Assembly: GCA_013002165.1 (NCBI GenBank)
Contig: JABDKO010000220.1
Location: 1 to 64,000, forward strand
Length of the DNA stretch: 64,000 nucleotides
Origin: Rhodothermales bacterium
GTDB taxonomy: Bacteria > Bacteroidota > Rhodothermia > Rhodothermales > JABDKH01
Direction of reading: 5' to 3'
The position numbers and the translations under genes are program-made. The notes beneath the pieces are model-generated. The model was not told where the DNA came from. It worked only from the letters and a program-made list of their open reading frames with translations, and searched no databases. Of this stretch, positions 10,164-19,583 are shown piece by piece; positions within the stretch are counted from its first letter, which is position 1, and each line of letters starts with the position of its first letter.

Positions 10164-11386
10164 AGCTAGCTGGTATCATAACGTTTTCATGTATCCTCTG
10201 TCTTTCGGTTGAGGCGCAGATGGTGCACACCGTGTCACCAGCTGACTCCATCCAGATCATTGTGGACAACTCATCTCCGGGCGACACAATTTTGTTTACG
10301 GCCGGCATTTATCAACAACCGGTATTGAAGATCGAAAAGGCGCTGGTTCTTACGGGTGAGGTCGGTGCAACTCTTGATGGCAGCGCCGGGCAGCGACTCG
10401 TTGAGATCTATGCAGATGACGTGGAGATCAGCAGTCTCACGTTTAGGAATGTACCGAAGACATTTGTCGATGACCGGTCAGCCATTCGGGTCGAGTCAGC
10501 ATCCAACTGCCGCATCGAGGACAATGTTTTTGACAACACATTCTTTGCGGTCTACCTGGCCAATGCCGACACGTGTCAGATAACAGGTAACACGATGCGT
10601 ACATACGCCCGTCGCGAGAGCGAGGGGGGCAATGCGATACACAGCTGGTATAGCCGGGAGCTCCTGATATCTGACAATAAAATTGTCGGGCACCGTGATG
10701 GAATATATCTGGAGTTCACCAAAGACTCGGTGGTTCGTAATAATACATCCACGTCAAATCTCCGGTACGGTTTACATTTTATGTTTTCTGATCGCTGCCG
10801 TTACGAGAACAACATCTTTGACAACAATGGTGCGGGTGTCGCCGTCATGTATGCTAATGATATTGGCATGGTGGGAAACACATTCTCAGACGCGTGGGGA
10901 CCAGCATCGTACGGTCTCCTTCTGAAAGAGATCAAGGGCGGGGAGGTCGGAGGAAATACATTCACCGGAAACTCTGTGGCGCTGCTGGTGGAGGGGACGG
11001 ACAGACTGTCGTTCGACGGCAACACGTTTGAGAACAATGGCTGGGGAATCAAATTGATGGCCAACTCAACAGACAACGAGTTCACGCGCAACGCATTTAT
11101 GGGTAACTCATTTGATCTCTCAACAAATAGCCTGACGGCCCCGAGCACGTTTCGCGGAAACTACTGGGATCGTTATCGCGGGTATGACCTTGATCGTGAC
11201 GGGGTCGGCGATATCCCATTCCGGCCCGTGCGACTGTTCTCGGTAATTGTCGAAAAATATGAGGCCAGCCTCATCTTGCTGCATAGCGTTCTGGTCGACG
11301 CGCTGGACGCAGCTGAGAGAATAATTCCGGCACTGACTCCAGACCAACTGATTGACGCTGAACCCTTAATGAGACGGCCAGCATAA
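10160..11386 (+). CDS. nosD: NosD-type periplasmic beta-helix copper-insertion protein
   Basis: Parallel beta-helix repeats (NNTSTSNLRYGLHFMFSDRCRYENN); C-terminal FRGNYWDRYRGYDLDRDGVGDIPFRPV; 4-bp overlap with upstream gene. Confidence 0.93.
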   Translation: MKLAGIITFSCILCLSVEAQMVHTVSPADSIQIIVDNSSPGDTILFTAGIYQQPVLKIEKALVLTGEVGATLDGSAGQRLVEIYADDVEISSLTFRNVPKTFVDDRSAIRVESASNCRIEDNVFDNTFFAVYLANADTCQITGNTMRTYARRESEGGNAIHSWYSRELLISDNKIVGHRDGIYLEFTKDSVVRNNTSTSNLRYGLHFMFSDRCRYENNIFDNNGAGVAVMYANDIGMVGNTFSDAWGPASYGLLLKEIKGGEVGGNTFTGNSVALLVEGTDRLSFDGNTFENNGWGIKLMANSTDNEFTRNAFMGNSFDLSTNSLTAPSTFRGNYWDRYRGYDLDRDGVGDIPFRPVRLFSVIVEKYEASLILLHSVLVDALDAAERIIPALTPDQLIDAEPLMRRPA

Positions 11387-12120
11387 TGTATCTCGTATCT
11401 GAAGCAACTGCTCCTGTCGAACTCATTGGACTGCACAAGTCCTTCGGTCAGAACCACGTACTTGGAGGTGTCGATCTGACCCTGAAACACGGTGAGGCGA
11501 CCGCAATCGTCGGTCCCAACGGTGCCGGAAAGACGACGCTCATCAAGTGTCTCCTCGGGTTGACGCATCCCGACGATGGCGTGATAAGGATTGGTGGCCG
11601 CGAGGTCGATGACGACGTCTCGTACCGATCAGCAATCGGATACATGCCGCAGCATCCTGATTTCCCCGACAATCTGTCTACACGTGAAATAATCGATCTA
11701 CTGCAACAGCTGCGCGGAAACGAACACGTTGATTTGAGTCTCCAGAGATTGATGGAACTCGATCGCGAGATGGATAAACCGGTGCGGGCTCTGTCAGGTG
11801 GCACACGGCAGAAACTGAGTGCTGTTCTGGCATTTATGTTCAAGCCGCCCATACTGGTTCTCGACGAGCCTACCGCTGGGCTTGATCCGATCGCAAGTTC
11901 GGCATTGAAGGATCACATTATGGCAGAAAAAAAGCGTGGAGCAACGATGATCCTGACGTCTCACGTAATGTCGGATCTTGAGGAGTTAAGTGATCGTGTA
12001 GTCTTTCTCCTTGACGGGATTATCAGATTCGACGGATCGCTTCAAGACATCCGTCAGCGGACCGGTGAAAGCAAACTGGAGCGGGCAATCGCGCAGATGC
12101 TACGAGGGGAGGCAGCATGA
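11386..12120 (+). CDS. nosF: NosF ABC transporter ATPase
   Basis: Walker [10 protein letters not shown], signature LSGGTRQKL, Walker B ILVLDEPTAGLDP; context. Confidence 0.93.
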   Translation: MYLVSEATAPVELIGLHKSFGQNHVLGGVDLTLKHGEATAIVGPNGAGKTTLIKCLLGLTHPDDGVIRIGGREVDDDVSYRSAIGYMPQHPDFPDNLSTREIIDLLQQLRGNEHVDLSLQRLMELDREMDKPVRALSGGTRQKLSAVLAFMFKPPILVLDEPTAGLDPIASSALKDHIMAEKKRGATMILTSHVMSDLEELSDRVVFLLDGIIRFDGSLQDIRQRTGESKLERAIAQMLRGEAA

Positions 12121-12923
12121 AAGTAACACAATCGAATAACCTGTGGACGATCGTTCGATACCAATTGAACAATGCACTTCGGAGTAGATGGGTACTTTTC
12201 CACGGCCTGCTGTACTTCGTTCTTGCCGAGGGGCTTCTCGTGTTGACAGGTTCATCAGACAAGTCACTGCTGAGTATGGTCAACGTGGTGCTTCTGCTGA
12301 CACCGCTCATCAGTCTCATGTTCGGGACCATACACCTCTACAACGAGAGGTCGTTTATCCTTCTTATGCTTACGCAGCCGATAAAACGGCGGCTCTTGTT
12401 TACTGCGTTGTTTGTTGGACTCGCAGCTCCACTGGCCGGAACGTTTGCGCTGGGAATGGCAGTGCCGTTTGCGATCCACGTCAAAATTACCGGTGCTACA
12501 CTGGAGCGCCTGTTGCTGCTCATCGGTTCGGGAGCACTACTGACTTTGATTTTCACGGCGCTCGCCTTTCTGATTGCTGTTCGTCAGACGGATCGAATTC
12601 GAGGGGTCGGTGTGGCCCTTATCGTCTGGCTCGCTTTTGCGGTAGTCTATGACGGTTTGATTCTCGTCGTTGTCAGCACATTTGCTGCCTATCCGGTTGA
12701 GAAACCATTACTGGCACTAATGATGGGAAATCCGATTGACCTCGCACGAATTATCATAATGATGTCGTTCGATGCAGGCGCTCTCATGGGCTACACGGGC
12801 GCTGTCTTCACCAGGTTTTTCGGGTCGATAGTTGGAACCGGAATCGCTTTCACGGCAATGGCCATCTGGACGATCGTACCGTACAGATTTGCCGGCCGGG
12901 CGTTTCGAAAACAGGATTTCTAG
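12117..12923 (+). CDS. nosY: NosY ABC transporter permease
   Basis: Multi-TM protein, overlaps nosF by 4 bp, last gene of nos operon. Confidence 0.9.
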   Translation: MKVTQSNNLWTIVRYQLNNALRSRWVLFHGLLYFVLAEGLLVLTGSSDKSLLSMVNVVLLLTPLISLMFGTIHLYNERSFILLMLTQPIKRRLLFTALFVGLAAPLAGTFALGMAVPFAIHVKITGATLERLLLLIGSGALLTLIFTALAFLIAVRQTDRIRGVGVALIVWLAFAVVYDGLILVVVSTFAAYPVEKPLLALMMGNPIDLARIIIMMSFDAGALMGYTGAVFTRFFGSIVGTGIAFTAMAIWTIVPYRFAGRAFRKQDF

Positions 12924-12945
12924 AATACCATCCCTGCCTGTTTCA

Positions 12946-13377
12946 TCATTCGCCCTTGAGGCGGATACCACCGGACGCGTAACTATCGCCAAGGCTGGAT
13001 ATGGTTGAAGAATCGAACGTTTTCTGGATCTGCTGACGTGTCTGTGCCCATTCCTGATGCATCGGGCAGGGAGCGTCGTTGCCGCAGTTCGGAAGTCCGA
13101 GGACACAGGCTTTAAAGAGCGCATCGCCGTCGACCGCTTCTACGACTTGTCGAACTGTGATTGTAGATGCTGCGCGTGCAAGCCGGACTCCGCCCGTCGG
13201 CCCACGGTGTGTGTCGACGAGATCATGTGCTAAGAGGTTCTTCAGGATCTTGGCGAGAAACGTAGCCGAGATATTCAGCTCGGCACTGATCGTCCGCACG
13301 GCGACATAATCGTTAGAGTCAAGTGATCCAAGGTAAATCATTGACCGGATTGCGTAGCGTGCAGCGTGCGAAATCAA
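12946..13377 (-). CDS. Rrf2 family transcriptional regulator with three-Cys motif (TTG start)
   Basis: ARYAIRSMIYLG...LAKILKNLLAHDLVDTHRGPTGGVRLAR; C-X6-C-X5-C (CVLGLPNCGNDAPC). Confidence 0.88.
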   Translation of the reverse strand: MISHAARYAIRSMIYLGSLDSNDYVAVRTISAELNISATFLAKILKNLLAHDLVDTHRGPTGGVRLARAASTITVRQVVEAVDGDALFKACVLGLPNCGNDAPCPMHQEWAQTRQQIQKTFDSSTISSLGDSYASGGIRLKGE

Positions 13378-13453
13378 GAGTGGTCCCGGCGTTTACGGAA
13401 GTGATCAACTGCTTCAATATAGTCGATTGCCAACTCTCCCTGAAAATAAACTG

Positions 13454-14437
13454 CTAGACGTGTCTTTCGGCGTGATATGATGAGCGGACAAGTGGTCCGC
13501 TTTCGACGTGTTCAATGCCCAGGTCTTCTCCAACCTGCTTGTATCGTCTGAACGTGTCAGGATGGATAAACTCCTCCACTGGCAGATGCATCCGCGTTGG
13601 CTGCAAATACTGGCCGATCGTCATTACATTCACCCCGTTTGCAACGAAATCTTTCATGAGTTCGACCACTTCATCTTCAGTTTCGCCAAGGCCGACCATG
13701 ATGCCGCTCTTCGTCCGAAGTCCCTGTTCCTTGGATATGCGAAGGACCTCTAACGATCGCTCGTAGTTTGCCTGCGGACGAACGCGCCGGTACAGCCTTG
13801 GAACTGTTTCGACGTTATGGTTCAGTATCTCCGGTCGTACGTCGAGGACAATTTGCAGGGCATCCCACAGGCCACGAAAATCGGGGATCAGAACTTCAAT
13901 GGTACAACCCGGTCGCACCTTCCGGATTTCCTTAATAGTCTCTGCAAAGATAGGCGCGCCGCCGTCCTTCCTTTCGTCACGATTGACGCTGGTAATCACG
14001 GCGTGGTTGACACCCATCAATCGCACTGCGTCAGCGACTCGTCTGGGTTCGTCCCAGTCAAGTCCCTCGTCCGGTCGACCGGTCAAGACTGCACAGAAGC
14101 CGCACGAGCGGGTGCACACATTACCGAGAATCATAAATGTCGCAGTGCCGGCAGTCCAGCATTCACCCATATTCGGACAGCGCGCACTCTGGCACACGGT
14201 ATGCAGGTCGTGAGACTCGATGATGTCAACCAGGTTCTTGTAGGTCTCACCGTACGGTAGTTTCACCCGGAGCCAATCCGGGCGCTTTCCGCGAGTGGTG
14301 GTAAGATTCTGGCCGAGGACAGGTAGCTCCTCGAAAACTTCACCGTCACCTGAGGTATCCCGGACGCTTTTTAAACGTATCTCTCCTGGTCTTAATACCT
14401 TTTTTTCAGGATTCGAATCGCTGTTTTGCGTTGACAT
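13454..14437 (-). CDS. lipA: Lipoyl synthase
   Basis: [13 protein letters not shown], radical [27 protein letters not shown] motifs. Confidence 0.97.
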   Translation of the reverse strand: MSTQNSDSNPEKKVLRPGEIRLKSVRDTSGDGEVFEELPVLGQNLTTTRGKRPDWLRVKLPYGETYKNLVDIIESHDLHTVCQSARCPNMGECWTAGTATFMILGNVCTRSCGFCAVLTGRPDEGLDWDEPRRVADAVRLMGVNHAVITSVNRDERKDGGAPIFAETIKEIRKVRPGCTIEVLIPDFRGLWDALQIVLDVRPEILNHNVETVPRLYRRVRPQANYERSLEVLRISKEQGLRTKSGIMVGLGETEDEVVELMKDFVANGVNVMTIGQYLQPTRMHLPVEEFIHPDTFRRYKQVGEDLGIEHVESGPLVRSSYHAERHV

Positions 14438-14576
14438 TGATATTCCGTTGCATCAATCGGTTTTTGCGTACCCGTCCAATTGTCAATTGATCCCGCTTTA
14501 AAGCCCTCTAAAAACGACGGGTTATCTTTATATTTAAGTCTACTCGTCAGGCGCAAATTTCACAACAAGTCGTCGT

Positions 14577-15920
14577 ATGGAAATAGTTGTCAATAAATCG
14601 ATCCAGGCCTCCAATGTCCGCAGCATACTGGGCAGGCACATGCTTGCTGATGGCCTTCCAATGGTTCTTGATATGGACAAGAGCGATGGTGTCAATTTGT
14701 TTGATGCGGCGACTGGTCGCAAGTACATAGATTTCTTTGGTTTTTTTGCGTCGAATGCTCTCGGCATGAATCATCCCAAGCTCGTCAATGACGAAGAGTT
14801 CAAGGCGCGGCTGATGTCATCGGCGCTAAACAAGGTTACCAACTCTGATGTCTACACGGTGCACCTCGCGCGTTTCGTCGACACATTCAGTAGAGTCGGT
14901 ATTCCCGAGTATCTCCCCTATGCATTTTTTGTATCGGGCGGAGCACTGGCAGTCGAGAATGCATTGAAAGCATCATTTGATTGGAAAGTCAGAAAGAATT
15001 TTCAGAAAGGGTACCGTACGGAACGCGGTCATCAGGTAATGCATTTTGACCAGGCGTTTCACGGTCGGACCGGATATACTCTGCCGCTCACAAATACGTC
15101 CGACCCGAGAAAGACACAGTACTTCCCGAAGTTTAATTGGCCACGCGTGCTCAACCCCATGATTCATTTTCCGCTAACGGATGAGTCACTGGACGATCTT
15201 GAGAAGCGGGAAAAGCAATCTCTGGCGCAGGCCAAGATGCATTTCCACAACAATCCTGACGATATCGCGTGCGTAATCATTGAGCCTATCCAGGGTGAGG
15301 GTGGAGACAACCATTTCCGACCCGGGTTTTTACAGAAACTCAAGGACCTTGCACACGAGAATGATACGTTGCTGATTTTTGACGAGGTGCAGAGCGGTGT
15401 CGGAATCACCGGTCGTTTCTGGGCGCATCAGGGGATCGGGGTTGAACCCGATATTATTTCGTTCGGGAAGAAAACTCAGGTTTGCGGCATCCTCGCTGGT
15501 CGTAAGCTGGACGAAGTCCACGGCCATGTTTTCGAGACAGCCAGTCGAATCAATTCAACGTGGGGCGGCAATCTTGTCGACATGGTTCGGTTTGATCGGA
15601 TTCTGGAGGTCATCGAAGAAGACAATCTGGTGGCCAACGCCGAGCTCTCCGGGGATCATCTGTTAAACAGATTGAAGGATCTGGAGCAGAAGCATGATGT
15701 CATTTCCAACGCCCGTGGTAGAGGTTTGATGTGTGCATTCGATCTCGAAACGAGAGACCTTCGTGACCGTGTGAGAGGCAAATGCATGGAGAAAGGATTA
15801 ATTATTCTTGGTTGTGGCATCTCGGCGTTACGATTCAGGTCACCGTTGACGATCAAATCCGAAGAGATCGATGAAGGGATCGATATCGTTGAATCCGCGA
15901 TAATTGAAGCAACTGGTTGA
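14577..15920 (+). CDS. lat: L-lysine 6-transaminase (class III PLP aminotransferase)
   Basis: Class III aminotransferase (LLIFDEVQSGVGITG; SFGKKTQVCGI) with overall LAT-like sequence. Confidence 0.85.
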   Translation: MEIVVNKSIQASNVRSILGRHMLADGLPMVLDMDKSDGVNLFDAATGRKYIDFFGFFASNALGMNHPKLVNDEEFKARLMSSALNKVTNSDVYTVHLARFVDTFSRVGIPEYLPYAFFVSGGALAVENALKASFDWKVRKNFQKGYRTERGHQVMHFDQAFHGRTGYTLPLTNTSDPRKTQYFPKFNWPRVLNPMIHFPLTDESLDDLEKREKQSLAQAKMHFHNNPDDIACVIIEPIQGEGGDNHFRPGFLQKLKDLAHENDTLLIFDEVQSGVGITGRFWAHQGIGVEPDIISFGKKTQVCGILAGRKLDEVHGHVFETASRINSTWGGNLVDMVRFDRILEVIEEDNLVANAELSGDHLLNRLKDLEQKHDVISNARGRGLMCAFDLETRDLRDRVRGKCMEKGLIILGCGISALRFRSPLTIKSEEIDEGIDIVESAIIEATG

Positions 15921-16176
15921 TCTTGAATCAGTTAAGCTTATCGTGGGGGATATGCAGACGTTCGCACTTCGCTCGACAGGTAGATATTTTCCGCTAATTG
16001 CCGATAATAATCGGGATTGCGCTTGAGAATCGGATCGGATTTTGCGTTTTATAATATGATATCTCTTTGAGACATTTTGCCCGGTTCGGAGTACTCGGTC
16101 TTTTCACGTCATCCAGGCATTCTTTTAACCACAACGTTTGGCGCTAGCCGAATCGTCAATTATCCAGGTTGGATAC

Positions 16177-19100
16177 ATGATTAACGTTACAAAAATTGGT
16201 ATTGCTTCTATTCTGGTCATCCTCGGGGTTGGCTTGCTGGCGATTGAGAGTCAGAAGTCAGAAGTGACGGAGGATGGGAACCGCCCGTCGATCTCGTCAC
16301 AGGGATATTCGGCCGGTACGGCTGATGATCCACGAGCACGGAATAACTGGGAATTGGCCCGTCTCAAGGACCCGGCAACGAACTCGATACCTGCTGATAT
16401 CCGAAGAAAGGAATTAGCATTTGCGCGGACACTACCACAGCGCTCCAGTTTCGGAAAATCGATGGCCGACGAGTGGGTCCGCATGGGTCCCTTCAATCTT
16501 GGTGGTCGAACTCGTGCATTGGGTGTTGATGTGACGGATCCGGACGTCCTGCTTGCGGGTGGGGTTTCCGGTGGCATCTTCCGTTCGACCGACGGTGGTA
16601 CGACGTGGTCACAGTCATTTGGTGCAGCGGACCTGAAAAGTGTGACGTCAATCTCACAGGATACACGAACGGGCGAGACTACCACCTGGTACGCAGGCAC
16701 CGGTGAAGCCCGGGGAAACTCGGCTTCAGAATTCACCGCATTTTTTAGAGGAGACGGAGTTTATAAATCGACGGACAATGGAGCGTCATGGTCACAGATC
16801 CCGTCTACGGTATCAGGTACGCCTGCTGCCAATGATCAGCATTGGGATTTCGTTTGGGAAGTCGCGACGGATCCCTCCAATACGGTTGATGACGAGGTGT
16901 ATGTCGCTACACAAGGCGGTATTGTTCGCAGTACCGATGCAGGCAGCTCTTGGTCAGCTGCACTTGGGGACACGCTTCTTGCGTCGAACTCCTGCTACTC
17001 CGACGTCGCGGTTTCTGGGTCAGGAGTGGTATACGGTACCGGTAACTTTGGCTCGGGTCCTTCATTTTGTGACTTTGAAGGTGTTTGGAGAAGCAACGAC
17101 GGTATCTCATGGTCTGATATTACGCCGCCAGCTGTCGCTTCCGACACGCTTTCAAGAGGCGAAATCGCTATTGATCCTTCAGACGAAAGCAAGATTTATT
17201 TGCTTGCCTGGCTTGGTACTGATGCCACAAATGAACATGGTCTGTTCCAGTACGACACGTTAACCACTACGTGGACCGATCTTTCGGGGCTTCTTCCCGC
17301 GAATGGTGGAACTTTTGGAGACTACGAATCGCAGGGTGGATACAATCAGAAAATTGCCGTCCATCCCGACGATAGCGATATACTGTTTGTCGGAGGGCGA
17401 AATCTCTGGCGAATCGACGTATCGGGCATGACGGATACATGGATTGGGGGTTATGCGACATCGAATGATGGCACGCGCTATACTGACCATCACCCGGATC
17501 AACATGCTATCGCTTTCCATCCTACGAATCCCGACACGATGTTTACAGGGAGTGATGGTGGGGTTCATGTCACGTTAAATAATATGGCCGCGGGCGATGG
17601 ATCAGTTGCCTGGGTTGATCTTAATAATGGCTATTACACGACCCAGTTCTACGCCGTCTGTATGAACAGCACTACCTCAGATCCATTTCTCGGTGGTGGT
17701 ATGCAGGACAATGGTACCTGGGGAACGGTATCTGCATCGGGCACTGCGGACTGGTCCGAGGAGCTCGGCGGAGATGGCGGCTTTTGTCAGGTTACCGATG
17801 ATGCGTCCCCGGCGACGAGTACGTCCCGATACGTCAGCGCACAGTTTGGGGAAATCTATCGACGTCAGTATTCAGCAGGTGGTACTTTCGTAGCCGACGT
17901 TCGCGTCGATCCGAGCGGAACTGCTGGCAATTACATCTTTCTTCCACCGTTCGTACTGAATCCCGATGATCCGCAGATGATGTTGCTTGCGGAGGGCGAG
18001 ACGATCTGGAGAAACTCCGACCTCGAAGGCATTACACTTGATGGAAGCACAACGACAAAGTCGACTAACTGGACTAATCTGACACCAACGACGTCGCCAG
18101 TTATTGATCCTGCCCTTGAGAGGGTTACTGCGGTTGGCATATCGGCAGCGGGATCCGCCAACGTGTTGTACTACGGGACGTCATCAGGTAACATCTTTCG
18201 AATTGACGACGTCCACACGGCAACTGCCGGTGTTTCCGCCACGAATGTCACTGATGGATCATTTCCCACGCCAGCGTGGGTTAGCGATATCGCAGTCGAT
18301 CCAACGGATTCTGACCACGCGATTGTTGTCTTTTCCAACTACGGGATAGCAAGTATCTGGCGTACAACTGACGGCGGGACGTCGTGGACAGATGTCGAGG
18401 GGAATCTCGCCGGTGTAGAAGCTCCGTCAATCCGTTCAGTTACGATTGTACCGGGGACCATCACGCCATACTATGTTGGTACCAGTACCGGGCTTTATTC
18501 GACAACAGCGTTTGCCGGAGCGTCAACGGTATGGACCCACGAGGGAGATATCGCCATCGGAAATGTGGTGGTCGATATGGTCCGTGGACGTTCCCAGGAT
18601 GGACGTCTTATCGTCGGTACACACGGAATCGGATTCTTCATGAACGAGACGCTGCTTAGAGTCGAGTTAGCTGATTTCCGGGTAGTCGCAGACGAGCGGG
18701 AAGTGTCCTTCCTGTGGTCAACAGACAGTGAAACCGAGAATGGTGACTTTGTGATTCAGTACAGAACTGATGATCAGGCTGAATTTGCCGCTCTTGCCAC
18801 GGTTCCAAGCAAGGGTAGCAGCAGTCAGTCGACTGAATACCGATACGCTGCGACAGATATGGAAGCAGGTGTTTATTCGTTCAGGTTGAAAATGACGGAT
18901 CTGAATGGCGGATCCACATACAGTGATGTTGTGGAAGCTGCGGTCGGAATTCCAGAGACCTATGAGCTGACGGCTGCATATCCGAATCCGTTCAACCCCG
19001 AAACGCAGTTTTCGCTGTTGCTTAGAAATGAGCAGACGGTTCGCATCGAAGTTTACGATGTTAGCGGTCGGCGGGTGCAGGTGTTGCATAACGGAAATCT

Positions 19101-19221
19101 TGCAGCGCTTGAGCGGCATTCATTCCGGATCGATGGTTCTACACTTTCGAGCGGCACGTACATTGTGCGTGTAGCTGGTGAGGACTTTACGGACTCGCAA
19201 TCGTTGTCGCTGTTAAAGTAA
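16177..19221 (+). CDS. Secreted BNR/VPS10-like beta-propeller protein with T9SS-type C-terminal sorting domain
   Basis: STDGGTTW, STDNGASW, TTDGGTSW Asp-box motifs; C-terminal YPNPFNPETQFSLLL...VYDVSGRRV...GTYIVRV. Listed ORF begins 16138; MINVTKIGIASILV start at 16177 gives a signal peptide. Confidence 0.85.
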   Translation: MINVTKIGIASILVILGVGLLAIESQKSEVTEDGNRPSISSQGYSAGTADDPRARNNWELARLKDPATNSIPADIRRKELAFARTLPQRSSFGKSMADEWVRMGPFNLGGRTRALGVDVTDPDVLLAGGVSGGIFRSTDGGTTWSQSFGAADLKSVTSISQDTRTGETTTWYAGTGEARGNSASEFTAFFRGDGVYKSTDNGASWSQIPSTVSGTPAANDQHWDFVWEVATDPSNTVDDEVYVATQGGIVRSTDAGSSWSAALGDTLLASNSCYSDVAVSGSGVVYGTGNFGSGPSFCDFEGVWRSNDGISWSDITPPAVASDTLSRGEIAIDPSDESKIYLLAWLGTDATNEHGLFQYDTLTTTWTDLSGLLPANGGTFGDYESQGGYNQKIAVHPDDSDILFVGGRNLWRIDVSGMTDTWIGGYATSNDGTRYTDHHPDQHAIAFHPTNPDTMFTGSDGGVHVTLNNMAAGDGSVAWVDLNNGYYTTQFYAVCMNSTTSDPFLGGGMQDNGTWGTVSASGTADWSEELGGDGGFCQVTDDASPATSTSRYVSAQFGEIYRRQYSAGGTFVADVRVDPSGTAGNYIFLPPFVLNPDDPQMMLLAEGETIWRNSDLEGITLDGSTTTKSTNWTNLTPTTSPVIDPALERVTAVGISAAGSANVLYYGTSSGNIFRIDDVHTATAGVSATNVTDGSFPTPAWVSDIAVDPTDSDHAIVVFSNYGIASIWRTTDGGTSWTDVEGNLAGVEAPSIRSVTIVPGTITPYYVGTSTGLYSTTAFAGASTVWTHEGDIAIGNVVVDMVRGRSQDGRLIVGTHGIGFFMNETLLRVELADFRVVADEREVSFLWSTDSETENGDFVIQYRTDDQAEFAALATVPSKGSSSQSTEYRYAATDMEAGVYSFRLKMTDLNGGSTYSDVVEAAVGIPETYELTAAYPNPFNPETQFSLLLRNEQTVRIEVYDVSGRRVQVLHNGNLAALERHSFRIDGSTLSSGTYIVRVAGEDFTDSQSLSLLK

Positions 19222-19245
19222 ACAGTAGATAGTATTGAATACGAC

Positions 19246-19283
19246 AACAGCCCCGCGGTCTTTTGGCCGCGGGGCTGTTTCAA
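19246..19283 (+). terminator. Rho-independent-like terminator after T9SS protein gene
   Basis: Perfect 13-bp stem AACAGCCCCGCGG / CCGCGGGGCTGTT with 8-nt loop, followed by TCAATTT. Confidence 0.8.
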
Positions 19284-19316
19284 TTTGATGGGTCCGCGCC
19301 GGTCTGGTAATCACGT

Positions 19317-19416
19317 GGGGGCCGCCACTCCTCCTCCCCGGTTTCAACTTAATCACAAAAGTGCGAACTGCGCCAATGATAAAGTGCTAGACAAACTCTA
19401 GATATTTCCCTAGGAA
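19317..19416 (+). repeat. Copy 1 of ~100-bp intergenic repeat element
   Basis: Hand alignment ~90/100 identical to 26335-26434, no gaps; contains CCTCCTCCC and inverted repeat CTAGA-CAAAC-TCTAG. Confidence 0.92.
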
Positions 19417-19583
19417 TCTGCCCCGCGTACCGCATTCCCTGGATCAACGGCAGCGAGTCAGGCATTCGGCAACTGGGGCCGACACTTCTCATCCGCGCTG
19501 AATCGACGGCAGACAGGCTTCTCTCAGACTATCCGCTAAGCCGAACATGCCTGTAGCTATCCAAAGAGAACGGAGCTCCTTAC

